Of a DNA stretch of 64,000 nucleotides, positions 1-12,201 are shown one piece after another. Numbering within the stretch: position 1 is the stretch's first letter; every line of letters starts with the position of its first letter. Under the pieces are notes generated by a model that was not told the origin of the DNA, did no database searches, and was given only the letters and a program-made list of their open reading frames with translations. The stretch comes from Buddleja alternifolia. Taxonomy: Eukaryota; Streptophyta; Magnoliopsida; Lamiales; Scrophulariaceae. The DNA lies in NCBI GenBank assembly GCA_019426215.1, contig CM033400.1:18274568-18338567 (forward strand), in the 5' to 3' direction. The translations under genes were made by a program, and so were the position numbers.

Positions 1-855
1 TTTACACATTTTTAACACAATATTTATACATTATTAATTAAGAAAACAAAGAAGAAAGGTATAGTTTGATTGAATGGGGGGATTGTACCCCATTTCCAGA
101 GGTGCATTTCTAGATTTGCACCTCTGCAAATTTGGAAATCCGGCGGTGCTCGGCTGGATTATGCGGCATTTTGTCGTCGGTTTGGGGCAATTTTTCAGCC
201 GATTTTGAGAGGGGCAGCTAGTGGTTGGGGAGGCGATTTGCAGAGACTTGGTTCTCTTGAATGAATTACACATTTGATTTTCATGGTGAAATGGAATTGC
301 ACAGACAGTTAATCCACTTTCTTACTTTGGGAGCCGTTTTGCAGCAGGTTTGGGGCATTTCAGTCGGCTTTTCGGATTTCAGCGGGTTTGGGGCGATTCC
401 ATATATTTAATTTGTTGTTGAATCATTAGCTTTGAAATTTAACTTTCATCTATTAAAAAAACTTATATACTTCACCGGAGAGGCCCAGACGGTCGGAAGT
501 TGCCGGGGGTGACTGGGTGGGTGAGGCGAGGTGGTGGTAAGGATTGGGTTGAGGTGGTAAGGCCGTGGATTTTGGTGGAGGAGAAGGATAGGGGATGAGC
601 TTGGAGGTGGAATGAGATAAAGATGGTTTAGGGTTTTGGGAAAGAAGATAGTTGAGGAAGAAAATAGTTGGGGAAGAAGGTGAAGAAAAAGAAAAAGAAT
701 AATAAAAATTAAATTTAAACAAAATTATAAAATAAAATAAATAAATTACAGTGTAAACTCTTAGATCCTTGAAGTTTAACAAGAATTCAAATCCTCACTG
801 AAATGTGCCTTAGATACGATAATTATCAACATTAAACTATATCTAATACATGACA
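1..855. other. No gene recognised; AT-rich sequence with a purine-rich block
   Basis: I see no supported gene. At about 90-400 there are several GC-richer phrases on a 'tttggggc' theme (near 180, 345 and 388) that look like a decayed repeat. From about 475 to 700 the + strand is purine-rich (gaggtggt, ggaagaag). The open frame there on the minus strand is low-complexity Ser/Pro and is probably not a protein. Confidence 0.4.
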
Positions 856-1022
856 TTAGTAAGAACAACATGTATTAAGTTTAGATGTCAATTGCTGTTG
901 GGTATCAGCTCTCCTCGCGAGGTTCTCAAGCGATTCAGGTAACCTCTGCTCCAAAAATCCAACAACTAAATTTATGCAGTTTCTGATCTCAGGGATAGAG
1001 TCATCGTAATTGTTATATCCTC
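856..1022 (-). CDS. Possible terminal exon of an unidentified gene
   Basis: The minus strand is open for about 55 codons, ending in a TAA at 858-856. It begins after a T-rich tract ending in AG (TTTTGTATTCTGAG), which fits a 3' splice site. The peptide has ordinary amino-acid composition, with phrases such as PEIRNCINLVVGFLEQ and ENLARRADTQQQL, suggesting a helical, possibly coiled-coil segment. I do not recognise the family. Similar short coding-like pieces occur on the minus strand of the Helitron-like copy at 38.6-41.0 kb, so this could be a captured exon of the Helitron-like segment to its right rather than a working gene. No upstream partner exon is certain; an open stretch near 1,400-1,480 on the same strand is a weak candidate. 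Confidence 0.35.
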
Positions 1023-2330
1023 CTCAGAATACAAAACTGCCAATCACAAATACCTCACAACCACATGATTAAACACTAATTCGGAATAACAACCAAAATG
1101 CTCTTGATATACGTTGCACTGTCACTGTCAAATTAAGAAGCTTGACAATAGTATTTCCAGTCACAAAAGACGGTTTAAACAATTCCTTAACAAAACAAAC
1201 CCATTTTATGGCAGAGAATACAAATTCAAAAATCGAAATTGCATAAACCTTTAGCCCACTCTAAACCGACGAAACAAATTCAAAATTTGAAACCAAAGCT
1301 TTATTCTATGAAGCACATTAACTGAACACAAATTAGTTCAAAAGAACCAAAACTAAGTTCATGCTATGAATTTCACACATATCCTTTCCTGCTAAGCCAC
1401 TTTTGGCAGAAAATCAGTTAGTGTTGATGCCGAGTGCGGAACACATCGACATTTCTCATTATGTAGTTTCTGCGAATTGAAAACCATAACAGAGACTGGA
1501 TAATTTTCCATTCCAAATGAAGGAGAAGGAAAACAATTTACCTAATTTAAAGATAACACCAGAATCAACACAACTCTCTATTTCTGCTGAAACTCTAATT
1601 ATATGACGCGACCAAGTAATTCAAGCAGTATCCTCAAAATTCCGAAATTTAATACTCAAATAATTTTAGAAACAAAGAAAGCCCACAATTCAAAATCGAA
1701 TCTTACACATATTCCTTCAGCTGCAAGGCAAAATAGTCAAACGGCCGGAACAAATTACTTGCAAAAGATGTAATCTGAACTCTTAGCTCTGTTTAAACCA
1801 AAAGGGAAGCGATTAATAGTAAAATAAAATCAGAGAACAACCTGAGCAAATTAAGATAATTAAATGAGAAAACTTTATATATGTGTTTTTGCAGATACGC
1901 AGCCGCAAAAATCAGAGAACAACCTGAACGAAGGTTTGTATCCAAATTTTAATAATTACTTATGCAACTGAAGATAAACAGAGAGTGATTGGCTCCACCT
2001 AAATATTAAACGAAAAAAAATACATGATAACAACATATATCTCTGTTCCTGGTATAGGCAGCAAATTCACAAGTCCTCCCATTTCAGAAAATCAATTTAA
2101 AGCTTCGCAGACTCCCAAAATTCTGACAACATGATAAATTGCCAAAATCGGGTTTTTCTCTTTCTATCCGGTTCATACGACGTACCGATGTTTTCAGAAA
2201 CAAAAACCGAAAATAGAGAAGTAAAAAGGGTCTCCTAAATATAGGCACAAGAAATATGTCAGACCACAAATTCTTATACGACAATTCGTCGAACACATAA
2301 ACCCCCAAAAACACACCGGCAAAAATCAAA
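1023..2330. other. Unassigned AT-rich sequence
   Basis: No exon series, transposon end or RNA gene is convincing here. It may be the body of the Helitron-like segment whose 5' end is at about 3,557 (minus strand), but I could not find the matching 3' hairpin in this interval. Confidence 0.4.
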
Positions 2331-2595
2331 ATAATTAATTTTGATTCAACCCAAAATCTAATTTATGGCATAGAACACAAAAACTAATTCAAGGCGGAGG
2401 ACACAAAATCAGATTCAACCCATAAATTCAAATTTTAGAAACCACAATAAAAATAGAGGAAACTGATTAATAAACCCAAATTTTAGATACCCAAATTCGA
2501 AGCAGCAGAAAATTACGAACCTTTTTTCTTGATGAAACCCTTTTTCTCTCTCGCTCAAACAAAGCTGGCAATGGAAAGTTGAAAGATAAATCTAC

Positions 2596-3297
2596 TGTTA
2601 GAATAGAAAATACCGTGGGAACTTGTATTACTCAATAAATAGAATTAGAATAAAAAAAAAACTCTAAATTATAAAGAAGATGCAATAATAATACTAATCT
2701 AATTAGGAGAGCAATAACAATATCTAACATTCTCCACAGTCGAAACGTGAAAGTCTTGAATATTGAGACTGAATTAAAAATCGAGAAAAAATGTTACGAC
2801 AGTCCGGGCATAAAGAAGGTTTAGTAGAGAGATTTTGACGAATACGTTTCTCAAGGTGGAGCAGTTTCATCTGGAAATCATTAAATAAGGCGGCGGTTCG
2901 ATGAAGACGCTTCTCAATGTGGAGCAGTTTCATCTGAAAATCATTAAATAAGGCGGCGACTTCAAGTCCTTATTTTTTCAAGGGTGAGCGGCGACAACAT
3001 AAACAAAGATAAAGGAAAAAAAAAAAACTACCCTAAATTAAATTAAATTAGATAAAGTGCGCCGAACGGGGTCGGCGACTTGAGGATGGTGGAAGCGAGA
3101 GATCGAGATATCATGACTCTGATACTGATACCATGTTAGATTAAAGAAAACCCCGCAGGGAACTTGTATTACTAAGTAACATATTTATAGAGTTACAAAA
3201 GAGAGAAAATATAAGAAAATTCTAAATAAAATAATAAAAATATTAATTTAACTAAGAAAATAATAATAATATTAATTTAATTAGGAGAGCATATATA
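2596..3297 (-). mobile_element. TRIM-like mini LTR element
   Basis: Two related terminal repeats of about 134 and 160 bp (2,596-2,729 and 3,134 to about 3,297) share 'tgttaga', 'gggaacttgtattact' and 'taattaggagagca'. The interior is about 400 bp with no gag or pol. Just inside the right repeat, the minus strand reads TGGTATCAGTATCAGAG (3,133-3,117), which resembles an initiator-Met tRNA primer site with a small internal duplication. Just inside the left repeat, the minus strand reads CTGTGGAGAA, a short purine tract. This places the 5' LTR on the right. The second Helitron-like copy lacks this sequence ('agataaatc' continues there), supporting an insertion. The right end is degraded and no clear TSD was found. 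Confidence 0.55.
2833..2957. repeat. Tandem duplication, about 62 bp x 2, inside the TRIM-like element
   Basis: Two adjacent units share 'tggagcagtttcatctg', 'aaatcattaaataagg' and 'cggcg'. They differ by a few substitutions. Confidence 0.6.
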
Positions 3298-3713
3298 GCT
3301 GTCGCAAATTCTTCAGAAAGAAAAAAGAAAGTGTAAGGTGGCGACGGTGGCAGGATGAAATTCTGGCAGGATGAAATTCTGGAGCGTTTCTTTTGAGAGC
3401 TGCTTCTGAGAGAAAGAACGAAAGAAAGAGGCCGACGTCGGTTTGTAGGCTGAGCCAAAAAAAAAAAAGGATGGGGCGGGATCCGGTGCATTGTGCACCC
3501 GACTGACCGAGAGCAGTGTACTCAGGCTCTTATATATATATAATAATATATATGTAGAATATATATATGTATATATATCATAGGATGGATAAAATCAAAT
3601 GAAAATGATATATCAAACAAAGAAACATATACTTTTGTCAAAAATCAAAACCCAATTCTTCTCACTTCTCAGATCTCACACACGCTTCCTTTTTGTTTTT
3701 TCTTCCTCTTCTT

Positions 3714-3780
3714 TCTTCCTCCTCCTCCTCCTCTTCTTCTTCTTCTTCCTTCTTCTTCTTCTTCTTCTTCTTCTTCTTCG
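3714..3780. repeat. CTC/CTT microsatellite at the broken 5' edge of REP
   Basis: A run of CTC then CTT triplets encodes Leu/Phe homopolymer in the open frame. It lies where the missing N-terminal REP exon would be expected. Confidence 0.85.
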
Positions 3781-6626
3781 CGTTTTCTGCGTTTCAGCGT
3801 CTCAATCCCAATCCCAATCCCAATCTCAAATCCTAACTGATGGATATACTTCTTCTTCTTATATCCCTCTCATGACTTGTCCGATGTACTCCGCCCTTGA
3901 AGTAATCTCCTACTCCTCTGAACCCATCACGGACTACAATTCCAGAAAATTCAACCTTGACTTGGCGGGCCCTCGCGTCTTACTCTCTTCCGATTCCATG
4001 ATTGATTTGATCCTCAAAACGGGCATTAATCAGTACATGGAGTTCAAGAGTGTTGACTCCAGCTTCGTCAGCGACGCCCAAGGCAAATTGCGGGGTGTGC
4101 CTGATTCTAGGAGCGCCATCTTTAAGGATCGCACTTTGTCCTTGCCTGAGAAGAATCAGTTAATGAAGTTCTTCAAGCTCGTTCAGGGGCATTTTGGGAA
4201 CGATAATGATGAGGATAACATTTCTCAACAGGATTTGGAGTCTCCATTTGGGGAGTTCTTGAGCAAAATGGGCTTGTCGCATAAGCTAAAATCGTACACA
4301 TCGATATTCTTCACCTTTTCTCTCTGTTTCTCTGTTAGTGAGAGTTCTTATTAATTTATTTATTTATTTTGCTTCAGTTACTGATATTTTTTTAGTCTGA
4401 ATTTGTTTTGCTGCATTTAAAAATTGCTTCAGTTCTCTGTTCTTGAGTACAATTTGTGTGTTATGATTATTTTTTGTGTGATTGATTAGACAATTTTCCG
4501 TTTCTAATTTGGCATGTTTGTCTTCTTATTTATTAAGATGTTGGATACATCATACATGGATGGGTTCCGTTTTCAATTTAGTTGCTTGAATTTGCATGTA
4601 ATTAGTTAATCATGTATTTTGGTTCTTATATTTATTTATTTATTGTTCTGTAAAAGAGTATTACATTAGGTTGATATGTCCAAAAAGTTTCATCAATATG
4701 TCTAGCTTTAATTTGTTTAGTTTGCTTGGATTGGTTATTTTGGGTTCCAAATATTTATTAATTATATTTAATGACTCAAAATAAGGTGAAAATCAATTAT
4801 TTTTCTTGTGAAAGCTTTTATTTTGATTGTCTTTTTATCTGTCTCATTTTGTTCTCCAAAGCAAATTGGTCATCATAGAAATAAGCTTCTTTTAATTCTT
4901 CAGCTTCGTTAAAGTTTTCGGCCAATTATTATAATGAACTTTGATTTTGCATATACATGTATGAGTTGCGTAATGATCGGTAGTTCCCTATGCTGGTTCA
5001 TCCCGGTCCGGTTTATAATCTATCTGACCTGCATAGTTTTTGTCCATCAGGATTATTTTGTACGCTGGCTGATTATGATCAGGACAATGTGGAAATATGT
5101 AAAGATGTTATCAATACCAAAAGTGGGATAAATCGTTTGGCACTTTACCACTCATCAATTGGCAGGTCAGTTCTTGTCTTTGTGTTCCAATTTGGACCTG
5201 TTCATCAGCTTTATGTATGCAATGCCATACAGGAAGGTTACAGGTGCATGAGGATTCTGCTATGATAGGGTTTGAGGTTGGCTAGATATACCTAGCGTTT
5301 ACGTTGCAATATCAGGAACATTGTTTTACAATGTAAACCTATGGCTGTCACAATAGGGGTAACCGTACTTCTAACCCAAGACATGCCATGCCCATGCCCT
5401 ATTAAAAAGAAGTACACTTATGAACAATTCAATTACTTTTTTTTTTCCAGCTTATTATGTTCAATAGATGCTCAAATGAGTAAATTTTCTTACTAGGTAT
5501 TGAGTAGGGAAGAGTTGAATTCCGGGGGTAATGGATCTCTTAGGGTACTAGACCCTGTCCATACCATTCCTCTGTATTGAGAAGCAATGATCCCTATGTA
5601 AGCCTGATTAAGACACGAATGATAATGCCGTACCTCACCCAAATATTCAAGCAGAGTCTGTTTTCCATGTTTACAAAAGAGAAGATTGCTTATCCAATCT
5701 AATATGGTTCAAGTCATAGATAAGACTAATTATCATAAGAGTTCTTGAAAAAGCTAAAAATCAAATATTAGTTGGCCCTCCTCAGTATGTAGTGTAGGTG
5801 TATTAACCCTGGAGATTTTTTGTGAGGTTCGAAGTGCGTAATGTGATTGCACGAGATAGGAATATATGTAAGTAATTACTGTTTTCCTATTTAGTGATAC
5901 TTGAATTAGGGGGCACATCCATCTTTTTAATAAAGTATTTGAACTGGTTGGGTTCGAATGATTTAGGTCAGTTAAAAAGTTCTTAAAGAATAGACTTAAT
6001 TTCGTGGGTTGTTTGGGGATGAAAACACTCCATCAGAAGCATAGCCAAATGTGCGTGTGTGTGAGAGAAAACAGAAAAGAGCAGTATTATATTAAAAAAA
6101 GTGAGAAGATTAGTATTCTTGGTATCATTTTACAATGAATGTTGGTCAATAAAAGATGCAAATAAAAGTTGAGTTGGTGTGAAAAATTATTCTGAAGCTA
6201 GAAATCATCATATTTGGGGCCTTTAAATTTGACAATTTTGACAGGCGTCGTGTTCGGATTAATATGCTTGAATCCAATCTAGTTGATTTCACAAAAATCA
6301 CACTTCTACTACTTTATCGATAGGGAAAATCTAAAGAGAAAACTGGATCAATAGGATTAGAAATTACAGGCATACATACTTATACAGTACATAGTGCAGA
6401 TATAACCAGTTAATCTAGGTCTTATTTTCCAAGATGCAAACTATTTTCATATGGCAAACCTATAGATTCAAGATTAATGTCTCTTGAAGAAAAGGAACAT
6501 TGTTTACCTTTTTTGAGCCAATTAGTTTTGAAGAATTGTCGTTTTAGGTCACTGATATTGTTAAGAAGATTGAACATCTATCAAGTGGTTGTCTGAACAT
6601 CTTGAGTAAGTTGGCTTGATAATGAG

Positions 6627-7312
6627 CAGTGTTTTAAAAAGCGAAGGCCCCGTGGCGGGACGTTCCAGGTCTCCCGGGGCTTTTGGTTTTTTATCTTAAA
6701 AAAATATGAAATAATGTTAAAAGTGATTTAAATTAGCAAAAATTGAAGGAAAAATTAAGATAGAGAGATTTAAAAAATATATATATTCAACCGTACAAGC
6801 TAAAAGTTCAAGCACTAGACAAATAATTGTTTCAAATTCTAGCACTATGCAAAATTGAGATTTAAAATAGTATTTGTTTGAGCACTAATTTATTCAATCA
6901 CTATGAAAGATTTAAAATAGTATTTGTTGAGCATTAATTTACTCAATCACTATGAAAACCCTCATCATTAAGATCATTATCTTCATCGCGGATCCCAATT
7001 TTAAACCTTCCACTTCATCCAACACCACTGATTTGCAAATCCTTCAATTCATTAACTATTTAACATGTTTTCCTCCAAAAGTGGGTGGAGTTTGGCTCGA
7101 AAGTTGGAATAAAGTCAATAAGGTCCCAAAAGCATTATATTCGAGTTGAGACGACCGGGCGTGTGGGCGCAAAAGAGCACGCCCGGACGTCTAGGGCGTC
7201 CCCTACCTCATTAGGCGTACACCCCACAGAAGTTGCACAAAAGTTGTGCCTCCCTCCAATGTCAGCGGGGCGAGCCCCGGGACGCGCCCCGAGAATGCCT
7301 TTTTAAAAACTG
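6627..7312. mobile_element. Non-autonomous hAT-type element (MITE)
   Basis: The ends are CAGTGTTTTAAAAAG on the left and, on the other strand, CAGTTTTTAAAAAGG on the right. Perfect 8-bp target duplications ATAATGAG flank it at 6,619-6,626 and 7,313-7,320. An 8-bp TSD and CAGTG-like terminus are hAT hallmarks. The 686-bp body has GC-rich ends ('gccccg', 'cgggacg') and no transposase frame. It sits in the REP intron between exons 2 and 3. Confidence 0.8.
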
Positions 7313-10267
7313 ATAATGAGATGCATGTAGCTTTTTTATGAAAAAATCCTAGTAATTTACCAATGACTTTGGCTGCAAGATTGTGTAACTATTTATTTTT
7401 CATTATGTTTGCCCTAAAAAGTATGAATGTTGTGGATCAAGGTGGTGCAAATGCATGCCCCAAACGATTTCATATCTGGCTCATTGAGATGCACCTTTTT
7501 CTTTTGTTGGATAATTCATTATAGTCATTGACATATTGAAAATCCTTCAATTTATTTAAATAATCGCAGCTGATTAATCAGTAAAACCACCTTCATACAG
7601 TTATCAAGTTATTTTTGAAATGTCAAATATAATTTTTAATCGCACTTTATAATTGAGTACTTAGATATTCAAAATTGAAAAAGTCATGTAAGACAAGCAA
7701 GGCCTAATTCAGCAGTTTTTCGCTCCGACTTTTTTAGGTTTCCTAATGCAAATGGTGCTATAATATACCCCATTTATGGGCAAGGGGAACTTCCTCAAGC
7801 CTTTTGTCGTTGTGCTGCTGTCAAGGGGTGCATTTATGTAAGTATAGTTACATATTTCGGATTTATGGATTACTCTGGCCTATGTTATTAGGGATTATTT
7901 CACTTTTGATAGTTTATTTAGCCCACTAATTCAGTTCGATTGCTCTTGTTCAGCCCTCATCAAAATTAATCCCTAACCTTCCAATTTTTAGACAAATCAA
8001 GCCCTTGTCCTAAGTCCTAACTGATATTTGACCTTGTATTTCCTTCCGTTCCATTGGGTACTCTCTAATGGTGACCATCCCATTTAATTTTCTTGTACAG
8101 GTTTTGCGAATGCCCATAGTTTCTGTGCTCATGGACAAGGTTTGACTGATCTTTGTACGTTATATTTTCTAGAGTAAAATTGTAGCTGAGAGGTTGATAA
8201 ATCCAGCCATCTTGACTGGTTGGTCATATGGCGCGTCTCATCTATTGTCGTATATATGCACACAAGGCAGATTTTCTTCTATCTGATATGAGGACATCTT
8301 ATCATTTCTCATATGCCAATTTGGATTTTTTAACAGGATGGTGGTACTTATAAAGGCATCAAGTTAGTTTCTGGTCAGGAGTTATTCAGCCCGGATCTGA
8401 TAATTGCTCCCTCTTTCGTGATTCCATCACCATTGGTTCCTTCTGCTGCATAGGTGGCAAGTTCTCATGACGTCAGTCTCACTGATGCCAGACGGATGGT
8501 TGCTCGGGGAATTTGCATTACGAAGAATTCCATGAAAACAGAGGTGGCTAATAATTTGGTGTTTTTCCCTCCTAAATGTAAGCCTATTAGCCTAATTACT
8601 TGGTTCAGTTGTGCTGACATTTTCACATATAGTATTTTATATGCTAGTTCTTCTCTCTGTGCAGCTTTGTACCCTGAACAGATTACATCTGTCCGTGTAC
8701 TCCAGTTAAGTAGCAACGTGGCTGCTTGCCCCTCCGGAATGTAAGTTTTATGGCATATTCGCCTTCTTATATCATCTGAAACTTTATCTGCGAATGATTC
8801 ATTCTGATGAGTTTTATGGATATAATTTGTGATCACAACATTCTTGTTAACTTCTGATGTATTGAAATCGAATTTCTTTAAGTTGATAGCTGGAATCTCA
8901 TTTAATGTGCATCATGTTATCCGTTCTTATCAGATTTGTGACTTATCTGTCAGCGATGTGTGATAATGAAGTAGAAGGGAAGAAATCACTGAACTCTGCC
9001 ATAAAGGCACTTTTCTCTGTACCTATTTCTGGAAACTCTGAGAACTGTGCCACTGATAGTCTGCATACCCAAGCGAAACCCAGTTTTTTGGAGCACGTTG
9101 TATATGCAAGAGCTGACTAAGGTTTGCTTTCTGAACTTCGTTTTTTTCCCTCGAGGGATTAGTTTCGATTTTATTGCTATTGTCTTTCTCTTGGATGTAC
9201 TCCTTCCCACAAAGTTTTTGGTTTTAGTTATTTTTCATTTTTATTCCTATCCAAAATAAGCTGCTGTTTTTCCTAAGATGATTGGCATTTATTAAGGTTG
9301 TTTTCAGTTTTCCGGCAAGGAAAAGCAGTATGCTTCGTGCACCCATTATGTTATCATGATTCTCGGCACTGAACAATTTGATGCATCATCAAAGTTTAAG
9401 ACTTTACAACAAGAGAATGTTGTTTTGTGAAATTATGTTTTGGAGAGTGGAATCAACCCCCAATTTACTGATATCACCACATGCTGTGATAAGAGTGATT
9501 TTGATACGTCTCTTTTAAGCGAAATTCTAATGTTCTCAAAAGCAAGAATATCTTTCTATTTCTGTATGAGCAAGTGGAAACTCACTTTTCTAGTGAATGG
9601 CACCAGTAGTAACTTCTGTGATCAGCTCTCCTCCCTCGCTCTACGAAGTTTTGTCTTCTACTAAACGGACAATTAACTTATAATAGAACTGTCATACACT
9701 ATTCTGACAGCACTATATTTCTTTAATTTGTTTTTGATAATTGCAGCCGTCTTGTTCATTTTAAGATAAAAGAAATCACTAACTCAATCTGATGACTATC
9801 GTTTATGGCCATCTACTTTTTATTTTCACTGTCAGTTTCATGGTGCTTTTGATTCCATCAGCTACACACCTATGCCAGATAAGCATCTGCACTATAACCA
9901 TCTCTTAGATGCAACAGAAAAGGTAAATTAAGTTCTCCTACTTCTTTCTATTAAGTATTATAGACTTGGGAACTAGGTAATGATGTATTTGGTGTATGTG
10001 ATGCAGCTATTTAAAGAAATATATCCTAGTGAAGAATTCTTTCCAATGGCAAGTGGTGCATCTGATGAGCATTTGGATGATAATGGTTCTGAGCTCGATT
10101 CATAGAAAAATACTCGTATCGCTATTTCTATTTGTTCGATGTTGTCTGAACTGAAAATAGAGCTTGAGAATGAAGAACAAAGTTGCAGAGGATAATGACT
10201 TCATCAGCTCATATATTTGGGTGCACAAGGTATATGTTCATGTGCCTCTAATTCTGGCCTAGAGTGT

Positions 10268-12184
10268 TGACACGCTAAAAGCTAACGTGCTTGGTAGCAA
10301 GTGCACTAGCCGTGTGTAGTAATAAATGGACGGTAAGTCCGGATTGTCGAACCACAAGGACTTGAATTCTAGTTTAAGATTTGTAATGAAGTGAATAAAC
10401 AAAGTAAGAATAAATTCAAATAAAATTTGTAAAGAATAAGAACAAAGATGAGCAAGTGATTTAAAACCAATTATAAAGGGAGACTAAGGCACATGCTAGG
10501 TTCAAATTGATCAAATATACTTATAAAGGTTCTTGTTGAAGGATTACACTTATATTGTTATGGTGAGAGCTCCGAGGGTAGAGAATAACCGATGTCTCGC
10601 GTATAAACTCCTATGCTTAGATCGTGATTTCTCAAATATTCCTATTCGAAAATCTAACCACTAAACATGCATTAACGTACTAGAGTTCACTCGATTAGAA
10701 TCGAACAATTTCACTCGGGAATCTTTACCTATGTCTAGGGCAATTCCTCGTTAGTTGCAGGTCATGATGTGAATTTCTTGCACCCTAAGTCAATTTTCTC
10801 CCGAAATATTCACCTAGGCATAAGATTCTAACATATAGTGATCAAGTATATGCAAGATAGGCAAAAACACAAATTTACATCACATAACAATATAAGAATA
10901 ACCTCAACAATCATCTATTATAAGCATATATCACAATTTGACCTTACATGACCTTATTCTTATGAATTTAGTTCATGATAGATAATATGAGAAACAATAA
11001 TGAATAAATACACATGTTCATAGACATAAATGAAATGAAAAGGCTATAAAAACTCCCTCTAATTGAACAATGATGGAACTCCAAGTGAATATTCCTACTC
11101 ATATGATGATAATGAATCAAGAACTTTTCTCTCCCATCTTTTCTTCTATATGGATCGGTCACTCCCTCACTTCTTTCATTCCAAGAATCTGAAATTGATA
11201 GTGAATTCTGAAGAGTATGGGTTCCCCCTTCTTTTATAGTCAAAATTCCACTAAAGTATGTATTAAGAATTCCCATTAAAGTTCCCCAATGAGAATTCCA
11301 CCTAAGGTGATGCTTAAAGTTTGGCTTTTAAGATTCCAACCATCTAAAAAATGCTGAACTTTCGGCCCTTAAGCATTCCACTAAGCATAACCATGTGAAA
11401 ACTTCAACAAAACACATGTATGTTGCCATTTTCTTGCTTTCCAGCGCAGTCTTAGTATTTTCCTCATAACCTTCTCCACAGATCTCCGAATTGGATGATT
11501 CAAGTCCCCATGTGCAGATAAGACATAGATTTACAACTTTCCAGAAGGACATTTTGTCCAATTTGGTTTCTAAGTATACCGAAATTACGTTTCAACATGG
11601 AGGTTGTTTCTGATTTGGCGCCCATAAAGTAAATCTACCAAGAAACACACTTATGACAATCCCTCAACACATGTGCTGAATTATGGCCAAAAGTGATTCC
11701 TACCCATCATATAATGCTGGAATTTAGGCTGAAAAGGAGTAACATTCGGACTATCCACGCCTAGGCATGACTAGGAGGGCGCTGGGGCGTATCCTGGCAC
11801 ATGTACTTCTCTGTTTGGCGCAGCAATCGTATTTCCTTCACAATTCTCTCTATAGACCTTCGATTTGGATGTTTCAAGTTTCCATTTCAAGCTAAGACAT
11901 ACATCTAAAACTTTGTAGAAGGAAACTTTGTCTAATTCGGTCTCGAAATGTACGGAAATGTCGTTTGAATGTGATAGGAGATGCATAAACCGCCTAGGTG
12001 TTGAAAAACATGTTTGAACTTGTTTTGTACATCGTTTTTCTTCCCTTTTCTTCATGTATTCTCATTTATTACCTGTATTCACTTAATACATCTATTAAAT
12101 GCAAATGTAACATGATTTAGGCAATAAGTGAATCCAAATCATAAGAATTACGGGCTTAAAAACACGTAAAAACACCTCTTATCA
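10268..12184 (-). repeat. Athila LTR A (3' LTR, minus orientation)
   Basis: It runs from 'tgacacgcta' to 'cctcttatca', i.e. TGATAAGAGG...TAGCGTGTCA on the minus strand. It is near-identical to the LTR at 27,618-29,534 and related in inverted orientation to 19,095-21,020. The purine tract abuts it at 12,185. Short open frames inside recur in every LTR copy and are not treated as genes. Confidence 0.9.
11230..11238 (-). promoter_or_regulatory. TATA box in LTR A
   Basis: The minus strand reads TATAAAAGA. The same position in the other two full LTRs reads TATAAAAGG (28,588-28,580 minus and 20,041-20,049 plus). It is probably the LTR core promoter. Confidence 0.5.
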
Positions 12185-12201
12185 ACACCCCCAAACTTAT
12201 C
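12185..12201 (-). promoter_or_regulatory. Polypurine tract of the Athila element
   Basis: The minus strand reads GATAAGTTTGGGGGTGT directly before the LTR. The same motif precedes LTR B at 19,078-19,094. Confidence 0.7.

Larger units (their letters stand above)
2331..3557 (-). mobile_element. Helitron-like segment, copy 1 (5' part; 3' end not found)
   Basis: This block is shared with 40,490-41,000, in the same order. It contains a leader-like stretch (2,340-2,590) and the phrase 'ccggtgca..tgcaccc' at about 3,482-3,500. It ends in 'gagcagtgtactc', 'ctctta', a TA tract and 'tgtagaa' at 3,552-3,558. Read on the minus strand the end is TTCTACATATATA followed by AAGAGC, and the second copy has the same terminus beyond its copia insertion. 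The second copy also carries a Helitron-type 3' hairpin, so the family is inferred from it. The truncated REP locus begins directly after this end. A TRIM-like element interrupts the block. Confidence 0.5.
3599..10105 (+). pseudogene. Rab escort protein (REP) pseudogene, 5'-truncated
   Basis: REP presents Rab GTPases to geranylgeranyl transferase in the cytosol. Exons with REP-like reading are about 3,840-4,293 (SRKFNLDLAGPR, EFKSVDSSF, VPDSRSAIFKDRTLSL), 5,051-5,165 (DYDQDNVEICKDVI), 7,738-7,837 (IYPIYGQGELPQAFCR), 8,101-8,139, 8,337-8,577, 8,665-8,740, 8,934-9,121, 9,836-9,922 and 10,007-10,105 (TAG stop at 10,103). All introns are GT-AG. Lesions: the N-terminal Rossmann-type region (roughly the first 80-100 residues of the family) is missing, replaced by a CTT-rich tract; exon 2 has a small deletion that shifts frame before DYDQDN; an in-frame TAG lies at 8,451-8,453; and exon 7 shifts frame in a T-run near 9,083-9,090. 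Retained introns mean it is not a processed copy. An Athila complex lies 160 bp after the stop. Confidence 0.85.

Noticed and set aside
453..782. 109-codon minus-strand frame
   Set aside because: Low-complexity Ser/Pro/Phe translation of a purine-rich tract.
9301..9440. Possible additional REP exon
   Set aside because: Open for about 40 codons but with no REP-like motif; probably intron sequence between exons 7 and 8.
10968..12055. Frames of 77-102 codons repeated at 19.2-20.3 kb and 28.3-29.4 kb
   Set aside because: All lie in LTR copies and are broken by small differences; treated as noncoding LTR.
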